Below are positions 34,728-49,714 of a DNA stretch of 64,000 bases, one piece after another. A program made the translations under genes and the position numbers. Numbering within the stretch: position 1 is the first letter of the stretch; every line of letters begins with the position of its first letter. The notes beneath the pieces were generated by a model, which saw only the letters and a program-made list of their open reading frames with translations, was not told where the DNA came from and did not search any database. Source of the DNA: Achromobacter aegrifaciens. GTDB taxonomy: Bacteria > Pseudomonadota > Gammaproteobacteria > Burkholderiales > Burkholderiaceae_B. The stretch is taken from assembly GCF_902859735.1 (NCBI RefSeq), contig NZ_CADIJY010000006.1, positions 186,001 to 250,000 on the forward strand, written 5' to 3'.

Positions 34728-35946
34728 GGCTGGCCGGAAAGCCGTGCGTCCTGGCGGCCCAGACCACCGCCAGCGTCGCCGCCAACAGCGCCAGCAGCAC
34801 CGGTACGAACGCGGCCACGCCCAGGCGTTCGAGCAACGCGCCGCCGACGATCCCGCCTGCGGCAATCGCCGTGTTCCACGCGGTCACCAGCATGGACTGC
34901 GCCACGTCCGCGGCATCGCCCGACGTCTTGGCCAGCGCGGTCTGGAACAGCGTCGGCGAGCCGCCGAACGCCACGCCCCAAGCCCCCACCGACAGATAAA
35001 GCATGGCCGGCATGCCGCCCGCGATACCCAGCGCCAGCGCGGCCAGGCCGAACAGGGCGATGCAGGCCAAAGTCAGCGCCCGCAGATGACGGTCGATCAA
35101 CGTCCCGATCAGCCAGATGCCGGCCAGGGAGCTGAGTCCGAACACCAGCAGCACCAGCTCGGTGTTTGCAGCCATGCCCAGCGATGCCAGGAACGGCGCG
35201 ATATAGATGTAGAGAATGTTGTGCGCCAGGACGAACGCCAGCACCGCGAACAGCACCGGGCGCACGCCGGGCAGCAGGAATACGCGCCGCAGCGGCAGTT
35301 GCCGGCCCCGGGCCTGTCCCGCAAAGTCCGGCACCCGCAAACGCACCCAGACCATCAGGACCAAGGCCAGCCCGCTCATGATGCCAAAGCCTGCGCGCCA
35401 GCCCCACAGCGCGCCCAGGAACGTGCCGGCCGGAACGCCCAGCGACAGCGCCAGCGGCGCACCCAGCATCGCCACCGCGATCGCGCGCCCTTGCTGATGT
35501 GCGGGCACCATGCGCGCGGCGTAACCTGCCAGCAGCGCCCACAACAGTCCCGCCGACACGCCGGCCAGAAAGCGCGCGGCCAGGGTCAGCACATAGCCGG
35601 ATGACAGCGCGGTCACCGTGTTGGCCAGCACGAACCCGGCGATCGCCGCCAGCAGCAGCGGACGCCGCCGCACGCCCTGGGTCGCGGCGACCAGCGGGAT
35701 CGCCGCCACCAACGACCCGATCGCGTAGATGGTGACGGTCTGGCCGATGCTGGCCTGGGACACGGCCAGGCCCTGCGCCATCTGCGGCAGCAGCCCGGCC
35801 GGCAGCGCCTCGGTCAGGATGGTGATGAAGCCGGCCATCGCCAGCGCCAGCAAGGCGCCCAGCGGCAGGCGGTCGCGACCGGCGGGGGGATGCGTGGGCG
35901 CAGTACGCGGACGCGGGGAATTCGTGGTTTTTTTCATCTCAGGCAC
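34705..35946 (-). CDS. MFS efflux transporter (AraJ/sugar-efflux type)
   Basis: A 413-residue, 12-span major facilitator protein (LLALAMAGFITILTEALPAG, residues about 30-49, typical of the DHA1 group of AraJ-like exporters). The N terminus is a 28-residue polar segment. It diverges from a LysR gene at 36053 that is likely its regulator. The stop region overlaps the 3' end of the PhnZ-like gene. The substrate is unknown. Confidence 0.88.
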   Translation of the reverse strand: MPEMKKTTNSPRPRTAPTHPPAGRDRLPLGALLALAMAGFITILTEALPAGLLPQMAQGLAVSQASIGQTVTIYAIGSLVAAIPLVAATQGVRRRPLLLAAIAGFVLANTVTALSSGYVLTLAARFLAGVSAGLLWALLAGYAARMVPAHQQGRAIAVAMLGAPLALSLGVPAGTFLGALWGWRAGFGIMSGLALVLMVWVRLRVPDFAGQARGRQLPLRRVFLLPGVRPVLFAVLAFVLAHNILYIYIAPFLASLGMAANTELVLLVFGLSSLAGIWLIGTLIDRHLRALTLACIALFGLAALALGIAGGMPAMLYLSVGAWGVAFGGSPTLFQTALAKTSGDAADVAQSMLVTAWNTAIAAGGIVGGALLERLGVAAFVPVLLALLAATLAVVWAARTHGFPASPTRWQPA

Positions 35947-36019
35947 CTTGGTTGAAGCTTGGTGCCGAGACGATAGAGTCCCCCGGATTAAAGAAAAAGT
36001 AGGCTACATTTCCTTCTTA

Positions 36020-36039
36020 TGCGGAATTACATGTCCGCA
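36020..36039. promoter_or_regulatory. Candidate LysR operator between MFS and LysR genes
   Basis: TGCGGA and TCCGCA are separated by eight bases. It ends 14 bases before the LysR ATG. A GTAGGCTAC palindrome at 35998-36006 lies closer to the MFS side. Confidence 0.4.
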
Positions 36040-36052
36040 ATCGAGGAAACAG

Positions 36053-36978
36053 ATGGATAGCCTCAATGGCTTTGTCGTATTCGTGCAGGTCGCCGAAACG
36101 CGCAGCTTCGTCGCCGCCGGCCGGCTGCTGGGCGTGTCGGCATCCGCCATCGGCAAAAGCGTGGCGCGGCTGGAAGAAAAACTGGGCGTGCGCCTGTTCC
36201 ACCGCAGCACGCGCAGCGTCACCTTGACGGCCGAAGGGGCGCTGTTCCTGGAACGCAGCCGCCGCATCCTGGCCGAGATCGAAGCGGCCGAACTGGAGCT
36301 GTCGCAGGCCGCCGCCGCGCCGCGCGGACGCCTGCGCGTCAGCCTGCCGCTGGTCAGCGGGCTGGTGCTGCCGGTGCTGGGCGAGTTCATGCGCGAGTAT
36401 CCCGAGATCGAACTCGACCTGGATTTCACCGACCGGATGGTGGACGTGATCGAAGAAGGCTTCGATGCCGTGGTGCGCACGGGCGAGCCGGCCGACTCAC
36501 GCCTGTCGGCGCGCCGCCTGGGCGCCTTCCAGATCCTGCTGGTCGCCTCCCCCGCCTACCTGGCCAGCCGCGGCACGCCCAAAACGCCGGCCGACCTGCT
36601 GCGCCACAGCTGCCTGCACTACCGCTTTCCCAGCAGCGGCAAGCTGGAGACCTGGGCCCTGCGGCAAGCCGACGACGAGCCTGAACTGCAGTTGCCCGTC
36701 TCGATGATCTGCAACAACATCGAGACGCGCGCCTGCTTCGCGCTGCAAGGATTGGGGATTGCCTACCTGCCGGACTTCGCCATCCGCGAACCCCTGGCGG
36801 ACGGCCGCCTGGTGCAGGTACTGAAAGGAAAATCGGAGCGGACCAACGTCTTCCACATCCTGTGGCCCGCCAGCAAGCACCCGTCGCCGAAGGTCCGGGC
36901 GCTAGTGGACTTTCTGGGTTCCCGGGTCTTTGCCGACGCCCGGGCGTCCAGGCCCGGGCATCAGGTCCAGGCCTCAGG

Positions 36979-36985
<7 letters not shown>
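36053..36985 (+). CDS. LysR-family transcriptional regulator
   Basis: A 310-residue LysR protein of the large group starting MDSLNGFVVFVQVAE. The HTH covers SFVAAGRLLGVSASAIGKSVARLEEKLG and the effector domain starts near residue 90. GAGGAA lies seven bases upstream of the ATG. Divergent from the MFS exporter, which it probably controls. Its last seven bases overlap the 3' end of sseA tail-to-tail. Confidence 0.92.
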
Positions 36986-37833
<848 letters not shown>

Positions 37834-37870
37834 TCGGTGTGCTCCTGTAAGGGTGTTGGGCGACCGCGGC

Positions 37871-38725
37871 TCAGGCCGGCTTGGGATCGCGCATGGTGCG
37901 CCAGATCGACAACAGGCCCGCGAAAATGATCAAGCCCATGCCGGCCCAGGCCAGGGCGTCCAGCTGTTCGCCCCAGAAACCCATGCCCAGCAGGGCCGCG
38001 AAGATGATGGTGCTGTACTGCAGCGCCGCCGTCAGCAGCGCCGACCCCAGGCCGAAGGCGCGGGTCATGGCCAACTGGCCGAACAGGCCCGTCACGCCCA
38101 CGCCCAGCAGCGACAGGTAGCCGGTCCAGTCGGCGTGGCCCCAGCCCTCGAACAACAGTCCGGCCAGGCTGGACACGCAAACGGCCACGGAGAAGAACAG
38201 CACCGTGCGCCATTCGGGTTCGCCGACCCGGCCCAACTGGCGGATCTGCATCATGGCGATGGCCGACATGGCGCCGGCGGTCATCCCCAGCAGGGCAGCC
38301 AGCCACTGGTCCTCGTTGATGCTGGGCCGCAGCACCGCGATCACGCCCAGGAACCCCAGCGCCACCGCCACGATGCGCACGGGGTCGCGCTGCGCGCCGC
38401 CCCAGCCCAGCATCCAGCAGGCGATGAACAGCGGCGCGGTGTAGTTCAGGCTGGTAGCGGTGGCCAGGGGCAGATGGGCGATGGCGAAAAAGCCCAGCCA
38501 CATCGAGGTGACGCCGGACAGGTTGCGCCACAGGTGGAGTTTCCAGCTGACGGGGATGATGGACTGGCGGCCGGCGCGGGCCCAGATCAGCAGCAGGATG
38601 ACCGACGGCAATCCGCGAAATAGAACGACTTGCGGCAGCGAGGCGCCGTGTTCGGTGCCGAGCTTCACGAACGAACCCATGATGGCGAACATGGCGGACG
38701 CCAGCAACATCCAGAGTGCCTGCAT
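37871..38725 (-). CDS. DMT-superfamily transporter (EamA domains)
   Basis: A 284-residue inner-membrane protein with ten predicted spans in two EamA repeats ([20 protein letters not shown] and [19 protein letters not shown]). Such proteins export amino acids, nucleotides or other metabolites. Precedes sseA on the minus strand by 37 bases. It diverges from htpX across 151 bases without clear motifs. Confidence 0.9.
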   Translation of the reverse strand: MQALWMLLASAMFAIMGSFVKLGTEHGASLPQVVLFRGLPSVILLLIWARAGRQSIIPVSWKLHLWRNLSGVTSMWLGFFAIAHLPLATATSLNYTAPLFIACWMLGWGGAQRDPVRIVAVALGFLGVIAVLRPSINEDQWLAALLGMTAGAMSAIAMMQIRQLGRVGEPEWRTVLFFSVAVCVSSLAGLLFEGWGHADWTGYLSLLGVGVTGLFGQLAMTRAFGLGSALLTAALQYSTIIFAALLGMGFWGEQLDALAWAGMGLIIFAGLLSIWRTMRDPKPA

Positions 38726-38876
38726 GGGGGTCTACGCTAAGGGAAAAGTGAGGAGGAATAAGGGAAAGCGATACTATACTCTCCGTCACCGGAAGCGGCG
38801 CCGCGAGTCGGGGAACTGGCGGCCCGCAGCAGTGTCGAATCCCGGCATATCCTGCTCGCAGAGGAACACAAAAAAC

Positions 38877-39758
38877 ATGAAACGCATTGTCCTGTTCGTC
38901 CTGACCAACCTGGCTGTCATGCTGGTGCTGTCGGCCACGCTGCGCATCCTGGGCGTGGACCGCTACATCACCGCCAACGGCCTGAACCTGAACGCCCTGC
39001 TGATTTTCTCGGTGGTGGTCGGTTTCACCGGCGCGATCATCTCGCTCCTGATCAGCAAGCCCATGGCCAAGTGGAGCACCGGCGCCCAGGTGCTCGACCC
39101 GAATTCGCCCCGCAACCAGCGCGAAGCCTGGCTGGTCGACACCGTGCACCAGCTGGCCGACCGCGCCGGCATCGGCCGCCCGGAAGTCGCCATCTATGAA
39201 GGCGCCCCCAACGCCTTCGCCACCGGCGCCTTCAAGAACGACTCGCTGGTCGCGGTGTCCACCGGTCTCCTGGAAAGCATGAGCGAGGAAGAAGTCGCCG
39301 CCGTGCTGGCGCACGAAGTCGCGCACATCGCCAACGGCGACATGGTCACGCTGACGCTGATCCAGGGCGTGGTGAACACCTTCGTCGTGTTCCTGGCCCG
39401 CGTGGTCGGCTACTTCATCGACCGCGTGGTGTTCAAGAACGAACGCGGCATCGGCCCGGGCTACTACATCACCGTGCTGGTCTGTGAAATCATCTTCGGC
39501 GTGCTGGCCTCGATCATCGTGGCCTGGTTCTCGCGCCAGCGCGAGTACCGCGCCGACGCCGGCTCGGCCCACCTGATGGGCGCCCGCGAACCCATGATCC
39601 GCGCCCTGGCCCGCCTGGGCGGCCTGGAACCGGGCGAGCTGCCCAAGTCCTTCGAGGCCTCGGGCATCACCGGCAAGGGCGGCCTGGCCGCGATGTTCGC
39701 CTCGCACCCGCCGATTCCGGCCCGCATCGCCGCGCTGCAGAATGCGCGCGTGATCTAA
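38877..39758 (+). CDS. htpX: Protease HtpX
   Basis: A 293-residue M48 membrane metalloprotease that degrades misfolded inner-membrane proteins. Four hydrophobic spans surround the cytoplasmic zinc site HEVAH (146-150), with the third ligand in [15 protein letters not shown] lies upstream of the ATG. Monocistronic with its own terminator. Often under heat-shock or Cpx-like control in other species; no sigma32 promoter could be placed here. Confidence 0.97.
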   Translation: MKRIVLFVLTNLAVMLVLSATLRILGVDRYITANGLNLNALLIFSVVVGFTGAIISLLISKPMAKWSTGAQVLDPNSPRNQREAWLVDTVHQLADRAGIGRPEVAIYEGAPNAFATGAFKNDSLVAVSTGLLESMSEEEVAAVLAHEVAHIANGDMVTLTLIQGVVNTFVVFLARVVGYFIDRVVFKNERGIGPGYYITVLVCEIIFGVLASIIVAWFSRQREYRADAGSAHLMGAREPMIRALARLGGLEPGELPKSFEASGITGKGGLAAMFASHPPIPARIAALQNARVI

Positions 39759-39800
39759 GCCTTTCGCTCAGACGGGCCTCGCGCCCTGCAGCCCTGACTC

Positions 39801-39831
39801 GATGGCCCGCTTGCGCGGGCCATCGTCTTTT
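39801..39831 (+). terminator. Terminator of htpX
   Basis: A perfect ten-base stem GATGGCCCGC/GCGGGCCATC with a TTGC loop is followed by GTCTTTT. The rest of 39759-39984 has no gene. Confidence 0.75.
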
Positions 39832-39984
39832 CCGGCTCCGTCCAAAAATGGCCCCCAGGATGCGAGGCCCCCCCCGAAGACGACCAACGATCAGACATTC
39901 CTGCTTCAATGGGGTGGGCGCATAATTTCAGGGGCCTGGCGCCGGTCCTGGCCGTATGGATAGACGTGATGTCGAGGGCAGACC

Positions 39985-41112
39985 GTGGCTGAATCGAGTA
40001 CGCACTCCCCGGCCCGCGGAACGGGCAGCTGGCTGGTTGCCGTGGGCACGTATACGCGGCCGATGCCGCATGTGCACGGCATAGGGCGCGGCATCCACTT
40101 GCTGAGGTTCGACGCCGCGACGGCCACGCTGCGTGAATTGCAGGTGGACAGCCATGGCGTCAATCCCTCTTACCTGTGCCATTCCGCGTCCCTCGGCCTG
40201 CTGTACGGCGTGAGCGAGCAGGAAGTGGGCGCCAGCATCGACGTCTACGCGGTCGACGGCGCGGCCACGCTGCGGCATTTGCTCAATGTGCCTACGCCTG
40301 GCGCCAGCCCTTGCCACATCAGCCTGACGCCTGCGGCGGAGCGCCTCTTCGTATCCAACTATGGCAGCGGCGAACTCCTGAGCTACCGGCTCGACGGGCA
40401 GGGGTTGCCCAGCGCCCCGCCCGACATCATCGTTCGCCATGGCAGCGGTCCGCGCAGCGACCGCCAGGCGAGCCCCCATGTGCATTGCGCCCAGCCGACC
40501 CCGTCCGGCGATGCGGTCTACCTGTGTGACTTGGGTACCGACAGCGTCGCCCGCCATGCCTTGCGGGGCGCCGCGCTGGATCTGCTCCCGGACCTGCAGG
40601 TGCAGATAGGACCAGGTTCCGGGCCGCGCCACCTGCGGCTGAATCCGGCCGGTACCCGCGCCTTCGTGCTCAACGAACTGTCCAATAGCGTGAGCGTCGT
40701 TCAACTGCCCACGGCACGCGATCCCCATGCACACGCGCTCGCCCGGATCGGCACGCTGCCGGCAGATTGGCAAAACGCCAACTCCGCGTCCGCGCTTTGC
40801 CTGCATCCGAGCGGACGCTGGCTCTACGCGACCAACCGCGGCCACGACAGCATCGCAGGATTTCGGCTATTGGAATCCGCCCCTTGGCTTGAGCCGATAG
40901 GCTTGTGGCCCGCCGGCGGGCGCACCCCGCGGGACGCCGCCATCACCCCGGACGGCGGCTTCCTGCTGGTCGCCAGCCAGGACGAGCACCGCATTTCCTG
41001 CATGCGCATCGACCCGGACAGCGGCCAGCTGCAGCCTGCAGGCGTGCCGTTTGCCATTTCCTCCCCGGCCTGCGTTCTTCCCTTGCTTCGGAAAGAAACC
41101 CCGAGGCCATGA
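39985..41112 (+). CDS. Seven-bladed beta-propeller lactonase (Pgl/YbhE-like)
   Basis: A 375-residue protein with the repeat signature of the lactonase family (PF10282): [42 protein letters not shown] and [17 protein letters not shown]. Members hydrolyse 6-phosphogluconolactone or act on other lactones; the phosphogluconolactone role is not certain. Start is a GTG at 39985. No signal peptide. Convergent with sdaA, 39 bases between stops. Confidence 0.85.
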   Translation: MAESSTHSPARGTGSWLVAVGTYTRPMPHVHGIGRGIHLLRFDAATATLRELQVDSHGVNPSYLCHSASLGLLYGVSEQEVGASIDVYAVDGAATLRHLLNVPTPGASPCHISLTPAAERLFVSNYGSGELLSYRLDGQGLPSAPPDIIVRHGSGPRSDRQASPHVHCAQPTPSGDAVYLCDLGTDSVARHALRGAALDLLPDLQVQIGPGSGPRHLRLNPAGTRAFVLNELSNSVSVVQLPTARDPHAHALARIGTLPADWQNANSASALCLHPSGRWLYATNRGHDSIAGFRLLESAPWLEPIGLWPAGGRTPRDAAITPDGGFLLVASQDEHRISCMRIDPDSGQLQPAGVPFAISSPACVLPLLRKETPRP

Positions 41113-41151
41113 CAGCCGCTCGCCCTCCCGCATCGTCGTCACCCCGTGCCC

Positions 41152-42543
<1,392 letters not shown>

Positions 42544-42735
42544 GCAAAACTCCATTGCATCTGCGATTGATGAGGCAATGATACGCGTAGGCCAGCCCAC
42601 GCGCAGCTAGCGTCCTGCCCCGTAGATGCGCCCGCAGGCGTATGCTGTATTGCGGGGACAGGTTCCCCCGGCAGCGCCGCGCATGCGATCATTACAAAAT
42701 TATTACTTGTCATAAAAGAATGGAAATACGCCAGG

Positions 42736-44397
42736 ATGTCCGGACTCATTACCCTGCTTGACTTCGCCGGCTACGTCGCCCTGCTCCTCTGGGGCGTGCA
42801 TATGGTCCAAACAGGCGTGCAGCGCGCCTTCGGGGCCGCCCTGGGCGCGGCGTTGGGCAAGGCCTTGGGAACCCGGCTGCGGGCATTCGCCGCCGGACTG
42901 GGCATTACCGCCGCGTTGCAGAGCAGCACCGCCACGGGCCTGATGATCACCGGCTTCGCGGCCGGCGGCGTCGTCGGCCTGGCGCCGGCCCTGGCCGCCA
43001 TGCTGGGCGCCAACGTCGGCACCACGCTCATCGTCCAGCTGCTGTCCTTCGACCTGACCTCGCTCGCCCCCATCCTGATCCTCGCGGGCGTATGGATGTT
43101 CCGCCGCTACCCGCCGGGCCGCACGCGCGACCTGGGACGCGTCTTCATCGGCCTGGGCCTGCTGTTGCTGTCGCTGCACCAACTGGTCGAACTGTTCCAG
43201 CCCTTCCAGACCGCGCCCATGCTGGGCATGATCCTGGACGCGCTGGCGACCCAGCCCGTGGCCACGGTACTGCTGGCGGCCGCCTTCACCTGGGCGGCGC
43301 ATTCCAGCGTGGCCGTGGTGGTGCTGGTCATGTCGCTGGCCAGCCACCACATGGTGGCCCCGCACGTAGCCTTCGCGCTGGTGCTGGGCGCCAACCTGGG
43401 CACTGCCATCAACCCCATGATCGAAGGCGTGACCGGAGACGACCCCGCCGCGCGCCGCCTGCCCCTGGGCAACCTGCTGACCCGGGTGCTGGGCGTGCTG
43501 ATCGGGCTGATACTGCTGCCCTACCTGCAGCCGATGATGAGCGATCTGGCCTCCGACCCAGCCCGCGCCGTGGCCAACTTCCACACCCTGTTCAACGCCG
43601 TCATCGCCCTGGTGTTCCTGCCGCTGTTGACGCCCTACGCCGCCCTGCTGACGCGCTGGCTGCCCAAGCGCGCAGATCCGAACGACCCGTCGCGCCCGCA
43701 GTACCTGGATGAATGGGCTCATGACGTGCCCGCCGTGGCCTTGGGCAACGCCGCGCGCGAGGCCCTGCGCATGGCCGACATGCTGCAGACGCTGCTGCTC
43801 TACGCCCGCGCCGGCTTCAAGCGCGACAACCGCCACCGCATGGTGCAGGCGCGCCAGCTGGACGCCGCGCTGGACAAGCTGGAAAACGCCATCACCACCT
43901 ACCTGGCCACCCTGGACCAGGAGAACATGACGCGCGAGGACATCCAGCGCCTGGACGACATCCTGGCCTTCACCAGCAATATCGGCCATGCCGGCGACAT
44001 CGCCCACCACGGCCTGCTCAGCCACGTCGCCAAGCTGCGCAAGCAGGGCTGGATCTTTTCGCCCGAACAGCGCGCCAGCCTGGACGACACGCTGGGCCAG
44101 CTCATCGCCAACCAGCGCACCGCCGCCGCCCTGTTCGTCAACGACGACCTGCGCCAGGCTCGTGCGCTGGCGGGTGAAAAGGCGCGCTTCCGCTCGATCG
44201 AGACCCATGCCGCGGACACGCACCTGCAGAAAATCAAAGGCGGCGAGGTCGACGCCGCCGAGGTGGGCGCGCTCTACCTGGACATCCTGCGCGACATGAA
44301 GGGCATCAATTCCCATCTGGTCGGCGCGGCGGCCTATCCGCTGCTGGCGCGGCACGGCGAACTGCTGCCCAGCCGCTTGCGCGAGGCTGGGAACTGA
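42736..44397 (+). CDS. Na/Pi cotransporter family protein
   Basis: A 553-residue inner-membrane protein with two inverted NptA repeats: QSSTAT (62-67) with GANVGTT (91-97), and HSSVAVV (189-195) with GANLGTA. A cytoplasmic PhoU-like helical domain occupies roughly residues 340-545. Imports phosphate with sodium or balances it by export. The leader has TTGTCATAAA at 42707-42716, similar to one half of a Pho box; a second half is not convincing. A strong terminator follows. Confidence 0.92.
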   Translation: MSGLITLLDFAGYVALLLWGVHMVQTGVQRAFGAALGAALGKALGTRLRAFAAGLGITAALQSSTATGLMITGFAAGGVVGLAPALAAMLGANVGTTLIVQLLSFDLTSLAPILILAGVWMFRRYPPGRTRDLGRVFIGLGLLLLSLHQLVELFQPFQTAPMLGMILDALATQPVATVLLAAAFTWAAHSSVAVVVLVMSLASHHMVAPHVAFALVLGANLGTAINPMIEGVTGDDPAARRLPLGNLLTRVLGVLIGLILLPYLQPMMSDLASDPARAVANFHTLFNAVIALVFLPLLTPYAALLTRWLPKRADPNDPSRPQYLDEWAHDVPAVALGNAAREALRMADMLQTLLLYARAGFKRDNRHRMVQARQLDAALDKLENAITTYLATLDQENMTREDIQRLDDILAFTSNIGHAGDIAHHGLLSHVAKLRKQGWIFSPEQRASLDDTLGQLIANQRTAAALFVNDDLRQARALAGEKARFRSIETHAADTHLQKIKGGEVDAAEVGALYLDILRDMKGINSHLVGAAAYPLLARHGELLPSRLREAGN

Positions 44398-44404
44398 GCA
44401 GAAC

Positions 44405-44437
44405 GAAAAAGCCGACCTTATGTGGTCGGCTTTTTTC
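44405..44437. terminator. Terminator of the Na/Pi gene
   Basis: The stem AAAAAGCCGACC/GGTCGGCTTTTT closes on a TTATGT loop, with T-tract on the plus strand and A-tract partner. It is also placed to end the minus-strand dienelactone hydrolase gene. Confidence 0.9.
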
Positions 44438-44472
44438 ACCGCGCTCTTGGGCAGCTTTCGCTGCCCCGCATC

Positions 44473-45261
44473 CTACAAATAGCGCTTGAACCACTCCAGC
44501 ATGCGCTTCCAGCCATCCTGCGCGGCCTCGGCCTTGTAGCTGGCGCGGTAGTCCGCCAGGAAGGCGTGGTCGGCCTCGGGATACACCACGAATTCCGAGC
44601 GCCGGGCGTTGTCGTTGCCGGCGGCCAGCTTGGATTTCATGGTTTCGACGTCGGCCAGCGGAATGCTGGCGTCCTTGCCGCCATACAGGCCCAGCACCGG
44701 GGCGTGCAGTTCGTTGACCACGTCGAAGGCAACGCGCTTGATCAGCGGGCCATGGCCCACGCTGAGCTTGCCGTACCAGGCCACGCCCGCCTTCACGTCG
44801 GGATTGTGCGCGGCGTACATCCAGGTCAGGCGACCGCCCCAGCAAAAGCCCGTCACCGCCACGCGCTTGGGATCGCCGCCGTGCGCGGCCGCCCAGGCCA
44901 CGCTGGCGTCCAGGTCGGCGAACACCTGTTCGTCCGGCACCTTGCTGACCAGCTCGGCAATGAGTTTCGGGATGTCGGTGTAGACCGAGGCATCGCCCTG
45001 GCGTTCGTACAGATTGGCGGCGACGGCGAGGTAGCCGGCCTTGGCGACCCGGCGGCACAGGTCCTTGATGTGCTCGTGCACGCCGAAGATCTCCTGCACA
45101 ACCAGCACGATGGGCAGGTCGCGCTTGCCTTCGGGCGCGGCGTAATAGGCGGCGATCGTGCCGTCGGCCACGGGCAGTTTGAAATCCCCGTGGACCAGGC
45201 CCTGGGTGTCCGTGTGGATCACGGTGGGCGCGACGTTGCCGGCTGCGGCGGAAAAACTCAT
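44473..45261 (-). CDS. Dienelactone hydrolase family protein
   Basis: A 262-residue alpha/beta hydrolase. The nucleophile is Cys in GFCWGG. VQEIFGVHEHIKDLCRR and the C-terminal EADHAFL histidine are typical of carboxymethylenebutenolidase relatives. Start at 45261 chosen for AGGAG seven bases upstream. A role in the cat pathway 9 kb away is possible but the standard ortho pathway does not need this family for benzoate. Monocistronic or following the ZIP gene. Confidence 0.9.
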   Translation of the reverse strand: MSFSAAAGNVAPTVIHTDTQGLVHGDFKLPVADGTIAAYYAAPEGKRDLPIVLVVQEIFGVHEHIKDLCRRVAKAGYLAVAANLYERQGDASVYTDIPKLIAELVSKVPDEQVFADLDASVAWAAAHGGDPKRVAVTGFCWGGRLTWMYAAHNPDVKAGVAWYGKLSVGHGPLIKRVAFDVVNELHAPVLGLYGGKDASIPLADVETMKSKLAAGNDNARRSEFVVYPEADHAFLADYRASYKAEAAQDGWKRMLEWFKRYL

Positions 45262-45333
45262 GAAGAACTCCTGTGTAGGGATGATCAACCAAGCCGGATA
45301 TCCCGTCAGCGCCTGCACGGCCCCGCGCCTGTC

Positions 45334-46173
45334 CTAGTGCCGGTGGCCATGCTCCACTTGCGGCGCGGCCTGGCCGGCTTCGGCCTCGTGGTCGTGCCCA
45401 TGGTGCATCACCGTGGTGACGCTGTAGATCAGCACCACGCCCACGCCGACCAGCAGCAATTGCGGGACGGCATCGGCCAGGGATACCCGTTCGTGCATCT
45501 GCGGCATCAGGTCGGCCACCGAAATGTAGAGGAAGCTGCTGGCTGCAACCACCAGGACATACGGCACCCATTGCTGCGCCTGCTGCAGCACGAAGTACCC
45601 TATTATGCCGCCCACGGCTGAACACAAGCTGGTGAACAGGATCAGGGAGAACGCGCGGCGGCGCGCCAGGCCCGCGTTGAGCAACACCACGAAGTCACCC
45701 AGCTTGTGCGGCACCTCATGGATGATGATGGACGCCGCGGTCAGCACGCCCAGCAGCGGATCGGTCAGGAAAGCCGCCGCCACCAGCACCCCGTCGCACA
45801 GGTTGTGCAGCGAGCTGCCGATCAGGATCAGCACGCCGCCGCGGCCCGCCTCGTGGCGGTCATGCCCCTTGTGGTGGTGATGGCCGTCGCCCTCGTGGTG
45901 ATGGCTGTGGCGCAGCAGCGCAATCTTCTCCAGCACGAAAAAGCCGATCAGCGATGCCAGCATCAGGCCGAACAGCACGTGGGCATCGCCCACCCCCGTC
46001 TCGAAGGCCTCGGGCAGCAGGTGCAGCAGCGCCACCGACAGCAGCACCCCCACCGACAGGCTGACCATGTGGTGCAGGTATTGCGCGAAAACCTTGTAGG
46101 CCAGCCAGCTGGCGACAAGGACGGCGATAAGCCCGCCGGTGACGGTGGCGAGCAAAATCCAGAGCAGCAACAT
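45334..46173 (-). CDS. ZIP-family divalent metal transporter
   Basis: A 279-residue inner-membrane importer with eight predicted spans. It has a His-rich cytoplasmic loop (residues 89-107, ten histidines), the metal-site helix with HNLCDG (123-128), and helix V with HEVPHKLGD (152-160). Zinc is the likeliest ion. The promoter carries a palindrome covering the -10 box, so a metal-sensing repressor such as Zur is expected. DLH gene starts 73 bases downstream. Confidence 0.92.
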   Translation of the reverse strand: MLLLWILLATVTGGLIAVLVASWLAYKVFAQYLHHMVSLSVGVLLSVALLHLLPEAFETGVGDAHVLFGLMLASLIGFFVLEKIALLRHSHHHEGDGHHHHKGHDRHEAGRGGVLILIGSSLHNLCDGVLVAAAFLTDPLLGVLTAASIIIHEVPHKLGDFVVLLNAGLARRRAFSLILFTSLCSAVGGIIGYFVLQQAQQWVPYVLVVAASSFLYISVADLMPQMHERVSLADAVPQLLLVGVGVVLIYSVTTVMHHGHDHEAEAGQAAPQVEHGHRH

Positions 46174-46205
46174 TTTTGGGGGGACGCTTTAAGGCGGAGG
46201 GAAGC

Positions 46206-46223
46206 GAAACATTATATTGTTTC
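46206..46223. promoter_or_regulatory. Palindromic operator over the -10 box of the ZIP gene
   Basis: The perfect arms GAAACA and TGTTTC flank TTATAT. On the minus strand TATAAT (46216-46211) lies inside it, and the ATG follows 38 bases on. The symmetry and AT core resemble Zur boxes; the regulator is not proven. Confidence 0.6.
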
Positions 46224-46228
46224 AATAC

Positions 46229-46263
46229 CAAAAACGGAAATGGGCCGCCCGCAGGCGGCCCAT
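46229..46263 (-). terminator. Terminator of polA
   Basis: A perfect ten-base stem, ATGGGCCGCC/GGCGGCCCAT (46240-46263), has a CGCA loop. It is followed on the minus strand by TTCCGTTTTT. It lies about 27 bases after the polA stop. Confidence 0.7.
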
Positions 46264-46290
46264 GTGTCCTGGGACTGGGTGCTTCCGGCT

Positions 46291-49006
<2,716 letters not shown>

Positions 49007-49008
<2 letters not shown>

Positions 49009-49699
49009 GGTTACAAAGGCAGATATGGCAATAGCTGCGGAAACACCCGCCAACAAACAAATTCCGCTGATTATGTCAGAGATACGGACGGCGGCAGACA
49101 AGCTCGCGAACATCGGGCCTGCTGTCAGCGTCTTCGGCAGTGCGCGAGTCAGCCGTAATTCCCCCCACTATGAAACCACCGTCGCAATTTCCGCCGCCCT
49201 GGCGGATGCGGGTTTCGCGGTGATCGCCGGCGGCGGTCCCGGCATCATGGAGGCAGCCAACAAGGGCGCGTTCGAAGCAGGCGGCACCAGCATCGGTCTG
49301 AACATCAGCCTGCCCCACGAAGCGCACAACAACGAATACCAAACCATCAGCCTGTCATTCGAGTATTTTTTCTCGCGCAAGGCAACCTTCTTCATGCACA
49401 GCTTCGCCTATGTGGCGATGCCTGGCGGTTTCGGCACCCTGGATGAACTCTTCGAAGCGCTGACGCTCATCCAGACGGGCAAGGTCCCGCCCGCTCCCAT
49501 CGTGCTGGTGGGCAGCGAGTACTGGTCCGGACTGGTCGAATGGCTGGGCGGCCAGGTGCTGGCCAATGGCATGATAGGCGCGCATGACCTGGATCTCTTC
49601 ATCATCGAAGACGATCCCGTCAAGGTGGTGCGCAAGGTGGTGGAATTCCACGCCAAGGTCAATTCGGACGCGCAATACGCGCCGTCCCTGCCGGCCTGA
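49007..49699 (+). CDS. LOG-family (TIGR00730) phosphoribohydrolase
   Basis: A 230-residue Rossmann protein with GGGPGIMEAANKGA and the signature PGGFGTLDELFEALT (PGGxGTxxE). LOG proteins hydrolyse nucleoside 5'-monophosphates such as AMP or cytokinin riboside phosphates to base and ribose phosphate. Two starts are possible: ATG 49007, which shares two bases with the polA ATG on the other strand, or ATG 49025 with AAAGG five bases upstream. The first leaves polA and this gene start-to-start. Confidence 0.9.
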
Positions 49700-49714
49700 A
49701 ATCGCATGTAGCTC

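Noticed and set aside
45261-45334. Dienelactone hydrolase and ZIP gene as a metal-linked operon
   Set aside because: The 72 bases between them show no coupling and the functions are unrelated; read-through is possible but not supported.
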